A stretch of 32,166 nucleotides of DNA. Origin: Candidatus Hydrogenedentota bacterium (GTDB taxonomy: Bacteria; Hydrogenedentota; Hydrogenedentia; Hydrogenedentales; JAJRTN01). Made by a program: the position numbers and the translations under genes. The stretch covers positions 1 to 32,166 of the forward strand of contig JAJRTN010000105.1 of assembly GCA_024278275.1 (NCBI GenBank). Direction: 5' to 3'. Position 1 is the first letter of the stretch. Each line of letters opens with the position of its first letter. Below the pieces are notes generated by a model. That model was not told the origin of the DNA and did not search any database. It saw nothing but the letters and a program-made list of their open reading frames with translations. This document shows, one piece after another, positions 17,101-24,468 of this stretch.

Positions 17101-17695
17101 CTACACCATCACCTACGATGTTCGTGACACTGCCGGTAACGCGGCCGTGCAGGCGACCCGAACCGTGACGGTACGGGACACGACGGCTCCGGAGATATCC
17201 CTGTTGGGCGCGACGAGCGTGACGGTTTCGTGCGGCCAGGCCTACACGGACGCGGGCGCGACGGCGACGGACGGGTGTGAGGGGAACCTCGACGGGCGTA
17301 TTGCCGTGGGCGGCGACACGGTGGACACCACGACACCGGGCACCTACACCATCACCTACGATGTTCGTGACACTGCCGGCAACGTCGCGCAGCAAGTGAC
17401 CCGTACGGTGCTTGTTGCGAACGATTGTGTCGGGGGCGAAGGTGAAGGTGAAGGCGAAGGCGAGGGTGAAGGCGAAGGCGAAGGCGAGGGTGAGGGTGAG
17501 GGTGAAGGCGAAGGTGAAGGCGAAGGCGAGGGAGGGGGGCCGTCCCCGGCGTGTTACGCGGCCTCAAAGGGATCCGACGTACCGCCCAACACGGGCGATA
17601 GCCTTCTTTTGCTGATGTTATTGGGCTGGCTCCTGGTTTTGGGTCTGAAAACCGGTCACGCCCCCGGCCGTGGTTCTTCTTCGAGGGAAGAGTGA
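14177..17695 (+). CDS. Large secreted repeat protein: eight carboxypeptidase-regulatory-like modules, three DUF5011-type Ig-like domains, Gly-Glu linker and C-terminal anchor
   Basis: A 1172-residue surface protein. A Sec signal (RLMPGILLAFTLVAVTLAAGAAE) leads into eight modules of the same type as the upstream paralog, with motifs GIDLDVF, DIDIDIF, LRVDPSLGQGYPR and similar. Three Ig-like domains of about 81 residues follow (PVITLQGVADITLECG..., YTVTYDVRDAAGNA), each with paired cysteines. Then comes a Gly-Glu alternating linker of about 33 residues, and a C-terminus with C1126, PPNTGD (1136-1141), a hydrophobic helix (1142-1157) and a basic tail from K1158. The tripartite end looks like a sorting signal; PPNTGD resembles a sortase LPxTG site with Leu replaced by Pro. 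ATG 14177 is chosen because GGGGAG lies 6 nt upstream. It follows its paralog by 79 nt and probably shares its promoter. Confidence 0.82.
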   Translation: MLSHVEKNRRLMPGILLAFTLVAVTLAAGAAETISGRVTNAGTGNGIIGIDLDVFDTLNQPVVVSGARTGTNGAFTLTLPGPGVYKVRADASLGDGFVDLFYNQSFLRSEAQLITVNAGQAVTGINMALSIGHEISGRVTASGTPAAGIDMDVFAANGEFLSGYPATTAADGTFVIGALPSGDYFVRADPDPLLNQFYVRTYFGGGSDIPGATAVTVGNGSVSGINIDMAPGGTIVGRVTSADTGLPLEGIDLDLFLSTGARLPQTARTDAQGFYEIGPVPAEAYIIRADPSLTQPYVRVYYPAAARPADAQPITVTAGGRSLGINMALAPGGTLAGHIRDGRTGLPIDDVDLDAFDDQGLRVDQNARSAADGSYALGPVPAGVYVLRVDPSLGQGYPRIYHPNAVRSADAVPLSVVAGARTDGVDFDIFRGGSIAGTVTDLATGTPLADIDIDIFDVLGFRVDQTARTLADGTYEIGILNEGDYVLRVDPTLEQGYPRTYFPGVRQQSDGTPITVTENVQTSQVDFALSPGGTISGTVRDARTGTPLPDIDLDCFDALGARVDVNATTGPDGNYTLGILAPGSYFVRADPSQAQLFAEIFYPGRADINLAEPVVVTASTDTAGVDFDLPLAGTITGVVRDAGQNPLIGVDMDLYDATTGQRLRKSARTDASGRYTIASLAPGDYKLRCDPDSTMGYARLYYDGQASRGRAATLAVAEETLLSNVDFLLPAAASIAGRLTDSIDGTPLADMDIDVFEALTQTHMDQTARTDGNGAYQVNLLPPGDYTVRANPALPPFVDTYYEGSATMESATLVTLAAGSRLAGLDIAVLRQGAQDDLTPPVITLQGVADITLECGNTYTEPGFSATDDVDGDITDQVVTGGDAIDGTAPSVGSYTVTYDVRDAAGNAAVQATRTVTVRDTTAPLISLLGATSVTVSCGQAYTDAGATATDGCEGNLDGRIAVGGDTVDTTTPGTYTITYDVRDTAGNAAVQATRTVTVRDTTAPEISLLGATSVTVSCGQAYTDAGATATDGCEGNLDGRIAVGGDTVDTTTPGTYTITYDVRDTAGNVAQQVTRTVLVANDCVGGEGEGEGEGEGEGEGEGEGEGEGEGEGEGEGEGGGPSPACYAASKGSDVPPNTGDSLLLLMLLGWLLVLGLKTGHAPGRGSSSREE
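16918..17403 (+). repeat. Near-identical 243-bp tandem duplication inside the surface-protein gene
   Basis: Units 16918-17160 and 17161-17403 are almost the same at DNA level over 243 bp (81 codons) and encode the second and third Ig-like domains. Differences include taacgg/tgacgg, cgttg/cggag and a divergent last ~20 bp. The preceding unit (16675-16917) is clearly related but more diverged. The pattern points to recent unequal recombination or replication slippage, so domain number may vary between strains. Confidence 0.85.
17434..17532 (+). repeat. GGNGAR hexanucleotide repeat encoding a Gly-Glu linker
   Basis: About 16 tandem hexamers of the form ggNgaR, with the third base varying between t and c, encode alternating Gly and Glu. 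The linker is strongly acidic, flexible and placed just before the C-terminal anchor, so it probably spans the outer layers of the cell envelope. Similar linkers are, to my knowledge, common in Hydrogenedentota and Lentisphaerota surface proteins. Length variation by slippage is likely. Confidence 0.9.
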
Positions 17696-17834
17696 GTTAT
17701 TTTCAACCCAACAACGTATTGCCTTTGTCCTGGCCGAAAAAAGAAGGCGTTTCCGCGGGGTGTGCTTCAGCGCACCGCTTTCCCTGTCGCACGAACCGGG
17801 TCCCCGGAGCCCCCGAACCCTGAATTGGTGAGCA

Positions 17835-19421
17835 ATGAAGAATTTTGGCGTTAAAGAGATTGGCCTTGCGTTGGTCATCGTGGCTCTCACGGGCGGGATC
17901 ATCGGGTACAAGGTTTTCGTGCTGGATTACTCCATGACGACCATCGAGCCGGAAGACGGTTACTATGTCCGGCTCATGATGAATGTCACCGGCAACGGGA
18001 ACGCCTTCAAACTGGGGGTTACGCTTCCACTCCAATCGGATCGGCAGCGCATCAAGTCCGAGCGCGAGTCTTCGGGAGGCGTATTCCGCTTCGGCATCAC
18101 GCCCAGCCGCGTGGGCCGCTGGCGGGCCGCCGCGCTTTCGGGCGAACACTCGATTACCTACAGTTTTTTCGCCCAGACGGAAGAGCGCACCTACGCGCTC
18201 CCCGAGAACCAGCCCATTCCCGAAAGCTATTCAAAGCAGCTTCGGGAATACCTGGGCGCCACGGATCGAATACAGTCCGATTCGGCCCTGATTCGCGAGA
18301 AGGCCTTTGAGTTGGCCCCGGAGGGCGCGGACCTTCAGTCGGCCCTGACGGCCATCTACAACTTTTGTTACAGCGAAGTGAAATACCTGAAGATTCGCGG
18401 GCCGACGGACGCGGTCACGGCGCTCAAACTGGGCGAGGCGTCGTGCAACGGGAAGAACCGGCTCATGGTGGCGCTGTTGCGGGCACGGGGCATCCCGGCG
18501 CGTATGACGAACGGTCTCATCCTGGAGAACAACCGGAAGCGCACCACCCACGCCTGGACCATCGCGCGGGTGGGGGATGAATGGGTTCCTTTCTGTCCGA
18601 CCAACGGTTACTTCGCCAGGATCCCGGAACATTACCTGGAACTGGCCCGGGGGGACATCGCCGTTTTCACGCACAGCAAGCACGTTGGTTTCGACTGGCG
18701 TTTCGTCATTCAGCGCCAGTTGAGCCACCGCGAGCAGGCGGTGTTGAGCAACGCGAGCAACCCCCTCAACATTCTTCACCTGTGGACCTCGCTGAAGGAC
18801 TACCACATTCCGCTTGATCTGATCATGATCATCCTCCTCATCCCGGTGGGCGCGACCGTGGTGGCCCTGGCGCGCAACGTCATCGGCCTGTTGCCTTTCG
18901 GTACGTTCATGCCCGCCCTGGTGGCGGTATCCTTTCGCGATACGGGTTTTCTTTTCGGCGCCGTCTTTTTCCTCGTGGTCATTGTCGTGGGGTCGAGCGC
19001 CAACTACCTGCTGATGAAATTACGGCTCCTCCATATTCCGAGGTTGGTGATCATTATTACCGTGGTGGTGATGGCGCTTATGATCCTGTCCATCGTGTGC
19101 ATCCGGCTTGGTCTGACCACGGGGGCCGCGGTCAGCCTGTTTCCCATGGCCATCCTCTCCCTGACATGCGAGCGTTTCACCCAGAGCATGTTGCAGGAGG
19201 GCTGGCTGCCGGCCGCGCGGCGCATGGTGGCCACGTTCACCGTGGCCGGCGGGTGTTACGCCGTGTACAGCCTGGAGTGGTTGCAGAACATCATCGTCGC
19301 TTTCCCGGAATTGCTGCTCATCAACATCGCGATCAACCTGGTGCTGGGTTCCTGGACCGGGGTCCGCCTGATGGAGCACTACCGTTTCCGTGATCTGAAG
19401 CGTGCTTCGGAATTGGCCTGA
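17835..19421 (+). CDS. Transglutaminase-like domain fused to seven transmembrane helices
   Basis: A 528-residue membrane protein of the family described as transglutaminase fused to 7 TM helices. A first helix (about 10-30) is followed by an extracytoplasmic beta-rich domain (31-160) and a transglutaminase core (about 165-280). The remaining helices lie in roughly 325-510, including MIILLIPVGATVVALA and LVIIITVVVMALMILSIV. In the core, GEASCNGKNRLMVALLRARGIPAR gives the nucleophile-position C204 and THAW gives H239. The third triad position, usually Asp before P-T, is Cys (C254, WVPFCPTNGYF). The family is often labelled inactive, but two of three catalytic residues remain here. The next gene, 10 nt downstream, is its usual ATP-grasp partner. 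Start ATG 17835 has only a weak GGTGAG nearby; the first helix begins directly after it. Confidence 0.88.
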   Translation: MKNFGVKEIGLALVIVALTGGIIGYKVFVLDYSMTTIEPEDGYYVRLMMNVTGNGNAFKLGVTLPLQSDRQRIKSERESSGGVFRFGITPSRVGRWRAAALSGEHSITYSFFAQTEERTYALPENQPIPESYSKQLREYLGATDRIQSDSALIREKAFELAPEGADLQSALTAIYNFCYSEVKYLKIRGPTDAVTALKLGEASCNGKNRLMVALLRARGIPARMTNGLILENNRKRTTHAWTIARVGDEWVPFCPTNGYFARIPEHYLELARGDIAVFTHSKHVGFDWRFVIQRQLSHREQAVLSNASNPLNILHLWTSLKDYHIPLDLIMIILLIPVGATVVALARNVIGLLPFGTFMPALVAVSFRDTGFLFGAVFFLVVIVVGSSANYLLMKLRLLHIPRLVIIITVVVMALMILSIVCIRLGLTTGAAVSLFPMAILSLTCERFTQSMLQEGWLPAARRMVATFTVAGGCYAVYSLEWLQNIIVAFPELLLINIAINLVLGSWTGVRLMEHYRFRDLKRASELA

Positions 19422-19431
19422 CGAGGGACTC

Positions 19432-20358
19432 ATGAAGCATCATCTCCGAAGTATCTTTGGCCTGAACCACCGCAACCGTGAACTGGTGGCGCGCTACAAC
19501 ACGCCCCCGATGATCGCGCTGGCGAGTGACAAGATCGCCTGCAAAGCGCGGCTGACGGCCTCGGGCGTCGCCACCCCCGCGTGTATCGCCGAGCTGCGGA
19601 CAACGCGTGATCTTCCGGCGATTTACACCGTACTTGAGCGGCAGGTCAATGGCTTTGTCGTCAAGCCCGCCCGGGGCGCCCAGGGGAACGCGGTGGCCCT
19701 GTATACCCATGCCCTGCCGGACCGCGTGCATCCCCAGCATGGGCAACCCATAAGCCGGAAAGACTTTGCCTTTTCCCTGGCGGCCATTCTCAGCGGCGAG
19801 TTTTCCGCGGGACGGCCCTCCGATGCCGTACTCATCGAGGAGCGGATCATCCCGGATCGATCCTGGATTCTGGAAGGCGTGCCGGGGGCGCCGGACTTGC
19901 GCGTCATCGTTTTCCAGGGTACGCCGATCATGGCCATGGCCCGTATCCCCACGGTGGCCTCCGAGGGTCGCGCGAACCTGCACCGGGGCGGTATTGGGTT
20001 GGGCATCGACCTGGTCTCGGGCCGCTCCACCCACGCCGTCTGGCAGGACCGAATCGCAAGCCATCACCCCGACACGGGGGCCGAACTCGCCGGGCGCTTC
20101 GTGGATGGCCTGGACGAATGCCTGGCCCTGGCCCGGCGCTGTTTCGATGCCGTACCCTTGGGCTATATGGGGGTGGACATCATGCTCGACCGCCACCGGG
20201 GCCCCCTGGTCATCGAACTGAACGCCCGGCCCGGCCTGGCCATCCAGATCGCGAATCTCAAAGGGCTGGGCGAGGTACTTGGCGGAAATGAACATTGTCT
20301 TGGCCGGCCCATGGCCTCCCCCGCCGCGGAACCGGCCTTTCCCGGGAACAACCCATGA
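19432..20358 (+). CDS. ATP-grasp ligase, RimK-related (alpha-L-glutamate-ligase-like)
   Basis: A 308-residue cytoplasmic ATP-grasp enzyme expected to join a carboxylate to an amine through an acyl-phosphate, as in RimK and related glutamate or peptide ligases. The nucleotide-binding lysine region is VNGFVVKPARGAQGNAV (K78). VLIEERII supplies the hinge. The metal-binding C-terminal motif is GVDIMLD...LVIELNARPGLAIQIAN, with D249, E262 and N264. These match the RimK-related family that accompanies 7TM-transglutaminase proteins. Start ATG 19432 follows GAGGGA by 4 nt and lies 10 nt past the membrane-protein stop. The longer in-frame start would overlap that gene. The TPR gene begins in its stop codon (ATGA). 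The natural substrate of this family is not known to me. Confidence 0.88.
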   Translation: MKHHLRSIFGLNHRNRELVARYNTPPMIALASDKIACKARLTASGVATPACIAELRTTRDLPAIYTVLERQVNGFVVKPARGAQGNAVALYTHALPDRVHPQHGQPISRKDFAFSLAAILSGEFSAGRPSDAVLIEERIIPDRSWILEGVPGAPDLRVIVFQGTPIMAMARIPTVASEGRANLHRGGIGLGIDLVSGRSTHAVWQDRIASHHPDTGAELAGRFVDGLDECLALARRCFDAVPLGYMGVDIMLDRHRGPLVIELNARPGLAIQIANLKGLGEVLGGNEHCLGRPMASPAAEPAFPGNNP

Positions 20359-22718
20359 AACAGATTATCGCCTTGCTCATCGTTACGTTGGCCGCCGTCG
20401 GTTGTGGCGGCGGAGGCTCCCGGCCCGTGGCCTCCGGGCCCCGCGACGATGGAGAAACGCCCGCGTGGGCGGAGCCTTCGGGCGCGGATGCGCGATATGA
20501 ACAGGCCCGGCGTGAAATGAGCGCGGGGCGGTATGGCGACGCCGTTCAAACGCTCGGGGACATCCTGTCCCGTCACCCCGAGGATCCGGCGTACTGGAAC
20601 GACCTGGGGATTTGTCATATGCGCCTGGGCGCATGGGAAGAAGCGGCGAAAAGTTTCCAATCGGCCCTGGACCGGGATCCCGCTTACTATAAGGCGGCTT
20701 TCAATCTCGGGCTGCTCCACGCACGCCGGGGAAACGACGCCGAGGCGGAAAAGGCGTACCGCGCTTCGCTGAAGATTAACAGCGCTTACGGGGAGGCACG
20801 CTATAACCTGGCCCTGCTCCTGCAACGGCAGGAACGCTTCGAGGAAGCGCGGGCGGAGTACCGGAAGGCCCTGCAAACCTCCCGGGCGGCGTGGTTGTAC
20901 AAGGCGCACTTCAACCTGGGCTTGATTGCCGCCCGTGGCGGCGATTTGAAGGAAGCGGTGAAACGGTACAAGCGGGCGGTACAGCTCAACCCGGGCTTTG
21001 CCGGCGCCCACCTCAATCTCGGGGTGTCCTACCTCGCCGCGGGAGATCATGAACAGGCCCTCAAATCGCTTCGGCGGGCGGAGGCGCTGGACCCCGAAGA
21101 CTACCGGATCCCCTGGAATGAAGGATTGGCGGTGCTTGCCACGGAGGGCCGTGCCGCGGCCGAGCCGTACTTCCTGAAGACCCTGGAACGGGAACCCGGT
21201 TACGCCCCCGCCCTGTTCAACCTGGGTTTGATCGCCTGGCACGCGGACGACCTGGAGGGCGCGGCCCAATGGTCCCATAAGGCCGTCGAGGCGTCGGTCG
21301 ATTATGCGGAGGCCTACTACATGTTGGGTAAGGTGGCCGCCCGGCGGAATGACCCGGAAGGGGCGCTTTCGGCCTATGAGCGGGCCTACGCCCTGGACCC
21401 GACCTACGGGGAAGCGGGCTTCAACCTCGCCCTGACCTTATCCAGGCTGGGGCTGGAGGAAGAAGCCACGAAGGTGTACGAGGCGCTTGGAAAACTCGAC
21501 CAGCCTCACGCGGAGGGATTGAACAACCTCGGAACGCTGAAGATGGATCGGGGCGATCCGGACGGTGCGCGGGAGGCGTTTCTCCAGGCGCTGCGGGCGG
21601 ATCCCGCCTACGCGGTACCCGCCTTCAACCTGGGTATTCTGGCTTTCCGCGCCAAGCGCTTTGAAGAAGGCGAGGCCCGGTTTCGGGAGGCCCTTGAGCG
21701 CGACCCCGCGTATGCGGAAGCGGCTTACATGGCGGGCAAGTGCGCCAGCGAGCAGGGCAAGACCCGGGTGGCCCTGGAGGCCTACAGGAAAGCCTTTGAG
21801 TTGGATCCCGCGTATGCCGAGGCCGGCTACAACCTGGCCCTGTGCCTGACCCGCGAGAATCGCCGCGACGAGGCGGTGGCGGTCTATGAACGCATCGCCC
21901 GGTTGGCGAAACCGCACCCGGAATCGCTTTACAACCTGGGGATCGAACGAATGCGGGACGGCCGGTGGGCCGACGCAGCCGGTCTTTTCCGCCGCGCGGT
22001 GGCGGCCAATCCCGATTATACCGAGGCGTGGTACAACCTGGGCCTGGCGGAATTGCGGGCCGACCGCTTCGAGGAAGCGGCGGAGGCCTTCAAGCGGGCC
22101 ACCGGGCAAGCCCCGAAGTATTACGAGGCATGGTTCAACCAGGCCATCGCCCATGCCCGGCTGGGCGAATACGCCGAGGCGGAGCGGGCCATGCGGAAGG
22201 CCCATGAACTGCGGCCCGGCCGGGAGAAGGCGGCCCGTTACCTGGCGCGGTATCTCAAGAAACTGGGCCGGAAAGACGAAGTCCTGGCCGTGTACGAACG
22301 GGCCTACGCCGCCGGGGCAAGCCACGAGGACCTGTTCATCGCCCTGGCCAAGAAGGCCGTGGCGGAGAAGGACGACGCACGGGCCGTGGATTTCTACCGC
22401 AAGGCCATACGGCTGGATCCCAAGGCCGTGACCTGTTACAACCTCGGTCTCGCCCTGCGCCGCCAGAACCGGCTTGAAGAAGCGGCGGAGGCTTATGGGC
22501 AGGCGGTTGCGTTGAAGGACACCTTTGAAAAAGCCTGGCTGAACCTGGGGTACGTGCGGCTTTATCTGAAGCAATTCGAGGCCGCCCGGTCGTGTTTCGA
22601 CCGCGCCCTCGCCCTCAAGCCCGGCTACGAAAAAGCGCGCGACGGCCTGCACGATCTTGAGGAAGCGCTTGAGGAAGCGGAAAAACAGTCCGCGGAAAAC
22701 GGCCCGACCGGCCCATAG
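20355..22718 (+). CDS. Large TPR-repeat lipoprotein
   Basis: A 787-residue protein. MKQIIALLIVTLAAVGC ends in a lipobox-like site (AVGC, C17), so it is probably lipidated and attached to a membrane outside the cytoplasm. From about residue 50 to 775 it is an almost unbroken array of roughly 34-residue TPR motifs (about twenty). Typical segments are AYWNDLGICHMRLGAWEEAA, YNLGLALRRQNRLEEAAEAY and KAWLNLGYVRLYLKQFEAA. Such solenoids serve as scaffolds for protein partners. The start overlaps the ATP-grasp stop by 4 nt (ATGA), so translation is coupled, and the next gene begins 15 nt after its stop. Context makes it a likely docking platform of the ligase/transglutaminase system at the envelope. 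Confidence 0.87.
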   Translation: MKQIIALLIVTLAAVGCGGGGSRPVASGPRDDGETPAWAEPSGADARYEQARREMSAGRYGDAVQTLGDILSRHPEDPAYWNDLGICHMRLGAWEEAAKSFQSALDRDPAYYKAAFNLGLLHARRGNDAEAEKAYRASLKINSAYGEARYNLALLLQRQERFEEARAEYRKALQTSRAAWLYKAHFNLGLIAARGGDLKEAVKRYKRAVQLNPGFAGAHLNLGVSYLAAGDHEQALKSLRRAEALDPEDYRIPWNEGLAVLATEGRAAAEPYFLKTLEREPGYAPALFNLGLIAWHADDLEGAAQWSHKAVEASVDYAEAYYMLGKVAARRNDPEGALSAYERAYALDPTYGEAGFNLALTLSRLGLEEEATKVYEALGKLDQPHAEGLNNLGTLKMDRGDPDGAREAFLQALRADPAYAVPAFNLGILAFRAKRFEEGEARFREALERDPAYAEAAYMAGKCASEQGKTRVALEAYRKAFELDPAYAEAGYNLALCLTRENRRDEAVAVYERIARLAKPHPESLYNLGIERMRDGRWADAAGLFRRAVAANPDYTEAWYNLGLAELRADRFEEAAEAFKRATGQAPKYYEAWFNQAIAHARLGEYAEAERAMRKAHELRPGREKAARYLARYLKKLGRKDEVLAVYERAYAAGASHEDLFIALAKKAVAEKDDARAVDFYRKAIRLDPKAVTCYNLGLALRRQNRLEEAAEAYGQAVALKDTFEKAWLNLGYVRLYLKQFEAARSCFDRALALKPGYEKARDGLHDLEEALEEAEKQSAENGPTGP

Positions 22719-22733
22719 CAGGAGTGGAAAAAC

Positions 22734-24380
22734 ATGTACCGTCCCCGGATCTCGCGACTAGCGGCAGGCATGCCGCTTCTTATCTTGTTCATGGCCTGTC
22801 CCCCCGCGATGGGCGCGCCCGAAAAAGTCGGTCCGGCGTTGGACGCCGCCATGGTCGCCCTGGCGGTGCCGCCGACACGCCCCGGCCATCCCTATGCCGC
22901 GACCGTGAAGCGCGTGTTTCGACTGGATCCCGACGCCTCCACCTGGCGGCCCGTCTTCGATCTGCCCCCGACGGCCACCCGGATCATGGGCATCGCCGGC
23001 TACGCCCAATCCTCCAAGGTGCTCTATGTCGTGCATGAAGGTGGGGTCGCCCGGACCGGCGATGGCGGGGGCTCGTGGACCACGGCCCTGCCGCCGGGTT
23101 TTCGTTCCGACGGTATTGTGGCGATCCGGGTCAGTCCCGCGGACCGCAAACACGCGGTGTTGCTTACCCGCGACCGTGCCTGGAGAAGCCGGGATTACGG
23201 ACTCACGTGGGAAACATTCACGATTCCCGGCGCGGAGGGCGCTTTCCGGGGAGCGGCTTTCAGCCAGGGCGATACGCCCTGGCTGACGGTTCTCGCCGGC
23301 AGGGGAGTCTACCATTCCCCCGACCTGGGCGACCACTGGGTATGCTCCGCGCGGGACGTGGACGGGCCGGGTCGCCTGGCCGCGTCCCGGGGCCTGTTGG
23401 CGCTACCGGTGGCGGGCGGCACGCCGAAGGTACGGCTGTACGACCTTTCCTCCACGGTTCGGTATCGCGACCTGGACCTCGCGCTGCGGGGGGAACCCGG
23501 CGCCGTGGCCCTGGATGACGGCGACCGTGGGGCCTTGTGGTTCGCCCTCGGGGGAGCCGTCTTTCTCCTGAACCTCCAGGTGGACGGCGCCGAACCGGAA
23601 TTGCTCTTCCAGGGCGATGGGGAGCTGCGGAACCTCACGGCCTGTCCCAAACTTCCGGAAACCCTTTTATGGACGCGGGAGGGGCAATTGTGGAAACTGG
23701 ACAACGCCTTCGGGGCGCGCGCCGAAGCCCTGCTCAAGCCCTTTCCCACCGTCGGCTTCACGGTGCTTCGGGGCGCGGGCGATTCCGTGCCGGACCCGGG
23801 AAACGTGGCGGCCATGCTGGTGAAACTGCGGGCAACCGAACCCTCGCTCCGGCGGACGGTGGCCGCCGCGCTTCGCTACGCCGATTACCACCCCGGCGAG
23901 GTCCAGAAGTGGCGGCGCAACGCGCGGCGCCGCAACTTCATGCCCACCCTGTCCCTGAAAGCGGGGAACCGGGATTATCCGGTAAGCCGGTGGACCAGCG
24001 TGACGAATACGGATCGCTTCGGTATCGACAGCATCGACGATATTCACCAGAGCGACCGGATCGAGCGGCTTGACACCTTCGGTGTCGAGTTGGAGTGGAA
24101 CCTGCGGGAGCTTCTTTTCGATAAAGACCAGGTGAAGATCAGCGAGGAAGCCCGCCGCCGGGCGGAACAACGCAACCAGCTTATCCGGGAGGTTACCAAA
24201 CTTTATTACACGCGTCTGGACCTGAAGGCCGAGATGGAACTTGGCCGGGACCGGCTTGATCTGAAGGAACGGCTGAACCTGGAGCTTCGTTTGCTGGAAG
24301 CCACGGATATGCTGAACGAGATTTGTGGCAACTATGTTCATTTTGGTGAAGCGCGTGAAGAAGACGCAACACCACGGTAA
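22734..24380 (+). CDS. Exported BNR/Asp-box beta-propeller protein with a C-terminal envelope-associated domain
   Basis: A 548-residue protein with a signal peptide (RLAAGMPLLILFMACPPAMGA). The N-terminal ~330 residues carry Asp-box turns TGDGGGSW, SRDYGLTW and SPDLGDHW, pointing to a sortilin/Ycf48-like propeller. The C-terminal ~180 residues change character: TVAAALRYADYHPGEVQKWRRNARRRNFMPTL is followed by VELEWNLRELLFDKDQ and the helical stretch NQLIREVTKLYYTRLDLKAEMEL. I recall similar ends in exported proteins of Deltaproteobacteria (Myxococcota and relatives) with a WDL-x-LLF strand and an EVTRLYFERR helix, but the function is unknown. AGGAG lies 9 nt before the ATG, 15 nt after the TPR gene, so it is co-transcribed. 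It may be an outer-membrane or periplasmic partner of the TPR lipoprotein. Confidence 0.7.
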   Translation: MYRPRISRLAAGMPLLILFMACPPAMGAPEKVGPALDAAMVALAVPPTRPGHPYAATVKRVFRLDPDASTWRPVFDLPPTATRIMGIAGYAQSSKVLYVVHEGGVARTGDGGGSWTTALPPGFRSDGIVAIRVSPADRKHAVLLTRDRAWRSRDYGLTWETFTIPGAEGAFRGAAFSQGDTPWLTVLAGRGVYHSPDLGDHWVCSARDVDGPGRLAASRGLLALPVAGGTPKVRLYDLSSTVRYRDLDLALRGEPGAVALDDGDRGALWFALGGAVFLLNLQVDGAEPELLFQGDGELRNLTACPKLPETLLWTREGQLWKLDNAFGARAEALLKPFPTVGFTVLRGAGDSVPDPGNVAAMLVKLRATEPSLRRTVAAALRYADYHPGEVQKWRRNARRRNFMPTLSLKAGNRDYPVSRWTSVTNTDRFGIDSIDDIHQSDRIERLDTFGVELEWNLRELLFDKDQVKISEEARRRAEQRNQLIREVTKLYYTRLDLKAEMELGRDRLDLKERLNLELRLLEATDMLNEICGNYVHFGEAREEDATPR

Positions 24381-24385
24381 CCGTG
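24373..24385. promoter_or_regulatory. Inverted repeat CACGGT-A-ACCGTG before the kinase gene
   Basis: Two 6-bp arms around a single base overlap the stop codon of the propeller gene, 84 bp before the histidine-kinase start. It could be an operator or activator site for separate control of the two-component genes. There is no T-run, so it is not a normal terminator. Confidence 0.3.
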
Positions 24386-24468
24386 TACGAGAACCGTTGA
24401 GGTAAGGACGTATTGGCCCGTACCCCGCGTTTACCCCGTGAACCCCATAAGGACCTGAACGGCAGGCG

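Noticed and set aside
15350-17395. Very long antisense open frame (681 codons) opposite the repeat-protein gene
   Set aside because: High GC at third positions and repeated modules keep the opposite frame open. Its translation is repetitive and rich in Arg, Gly and His, and has no start signal.
17759-17776. Hairpin GGTGTGC-TTCA-GCGCACC after the large surface-protein gene as a terminator
   Set aside because: The stem is short with a G-U pair and only three T follow; at best it attenuates read-through into the 7TM-transglutaminase gene.
20163-22652. Long antisense open frames opposite the TPR gene
   Set aside because: They arise from the periodic GC-rich TPR codons; the sense strand is unambiguous.
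24414-24429. Sigma-54-like TGGCCCG-TACC-CCGCG before the kinase gene
   Set aside because: Only the GG and GC core positions match; four other consensus positions fail, so it is not better than chance in GC-rich DNA.
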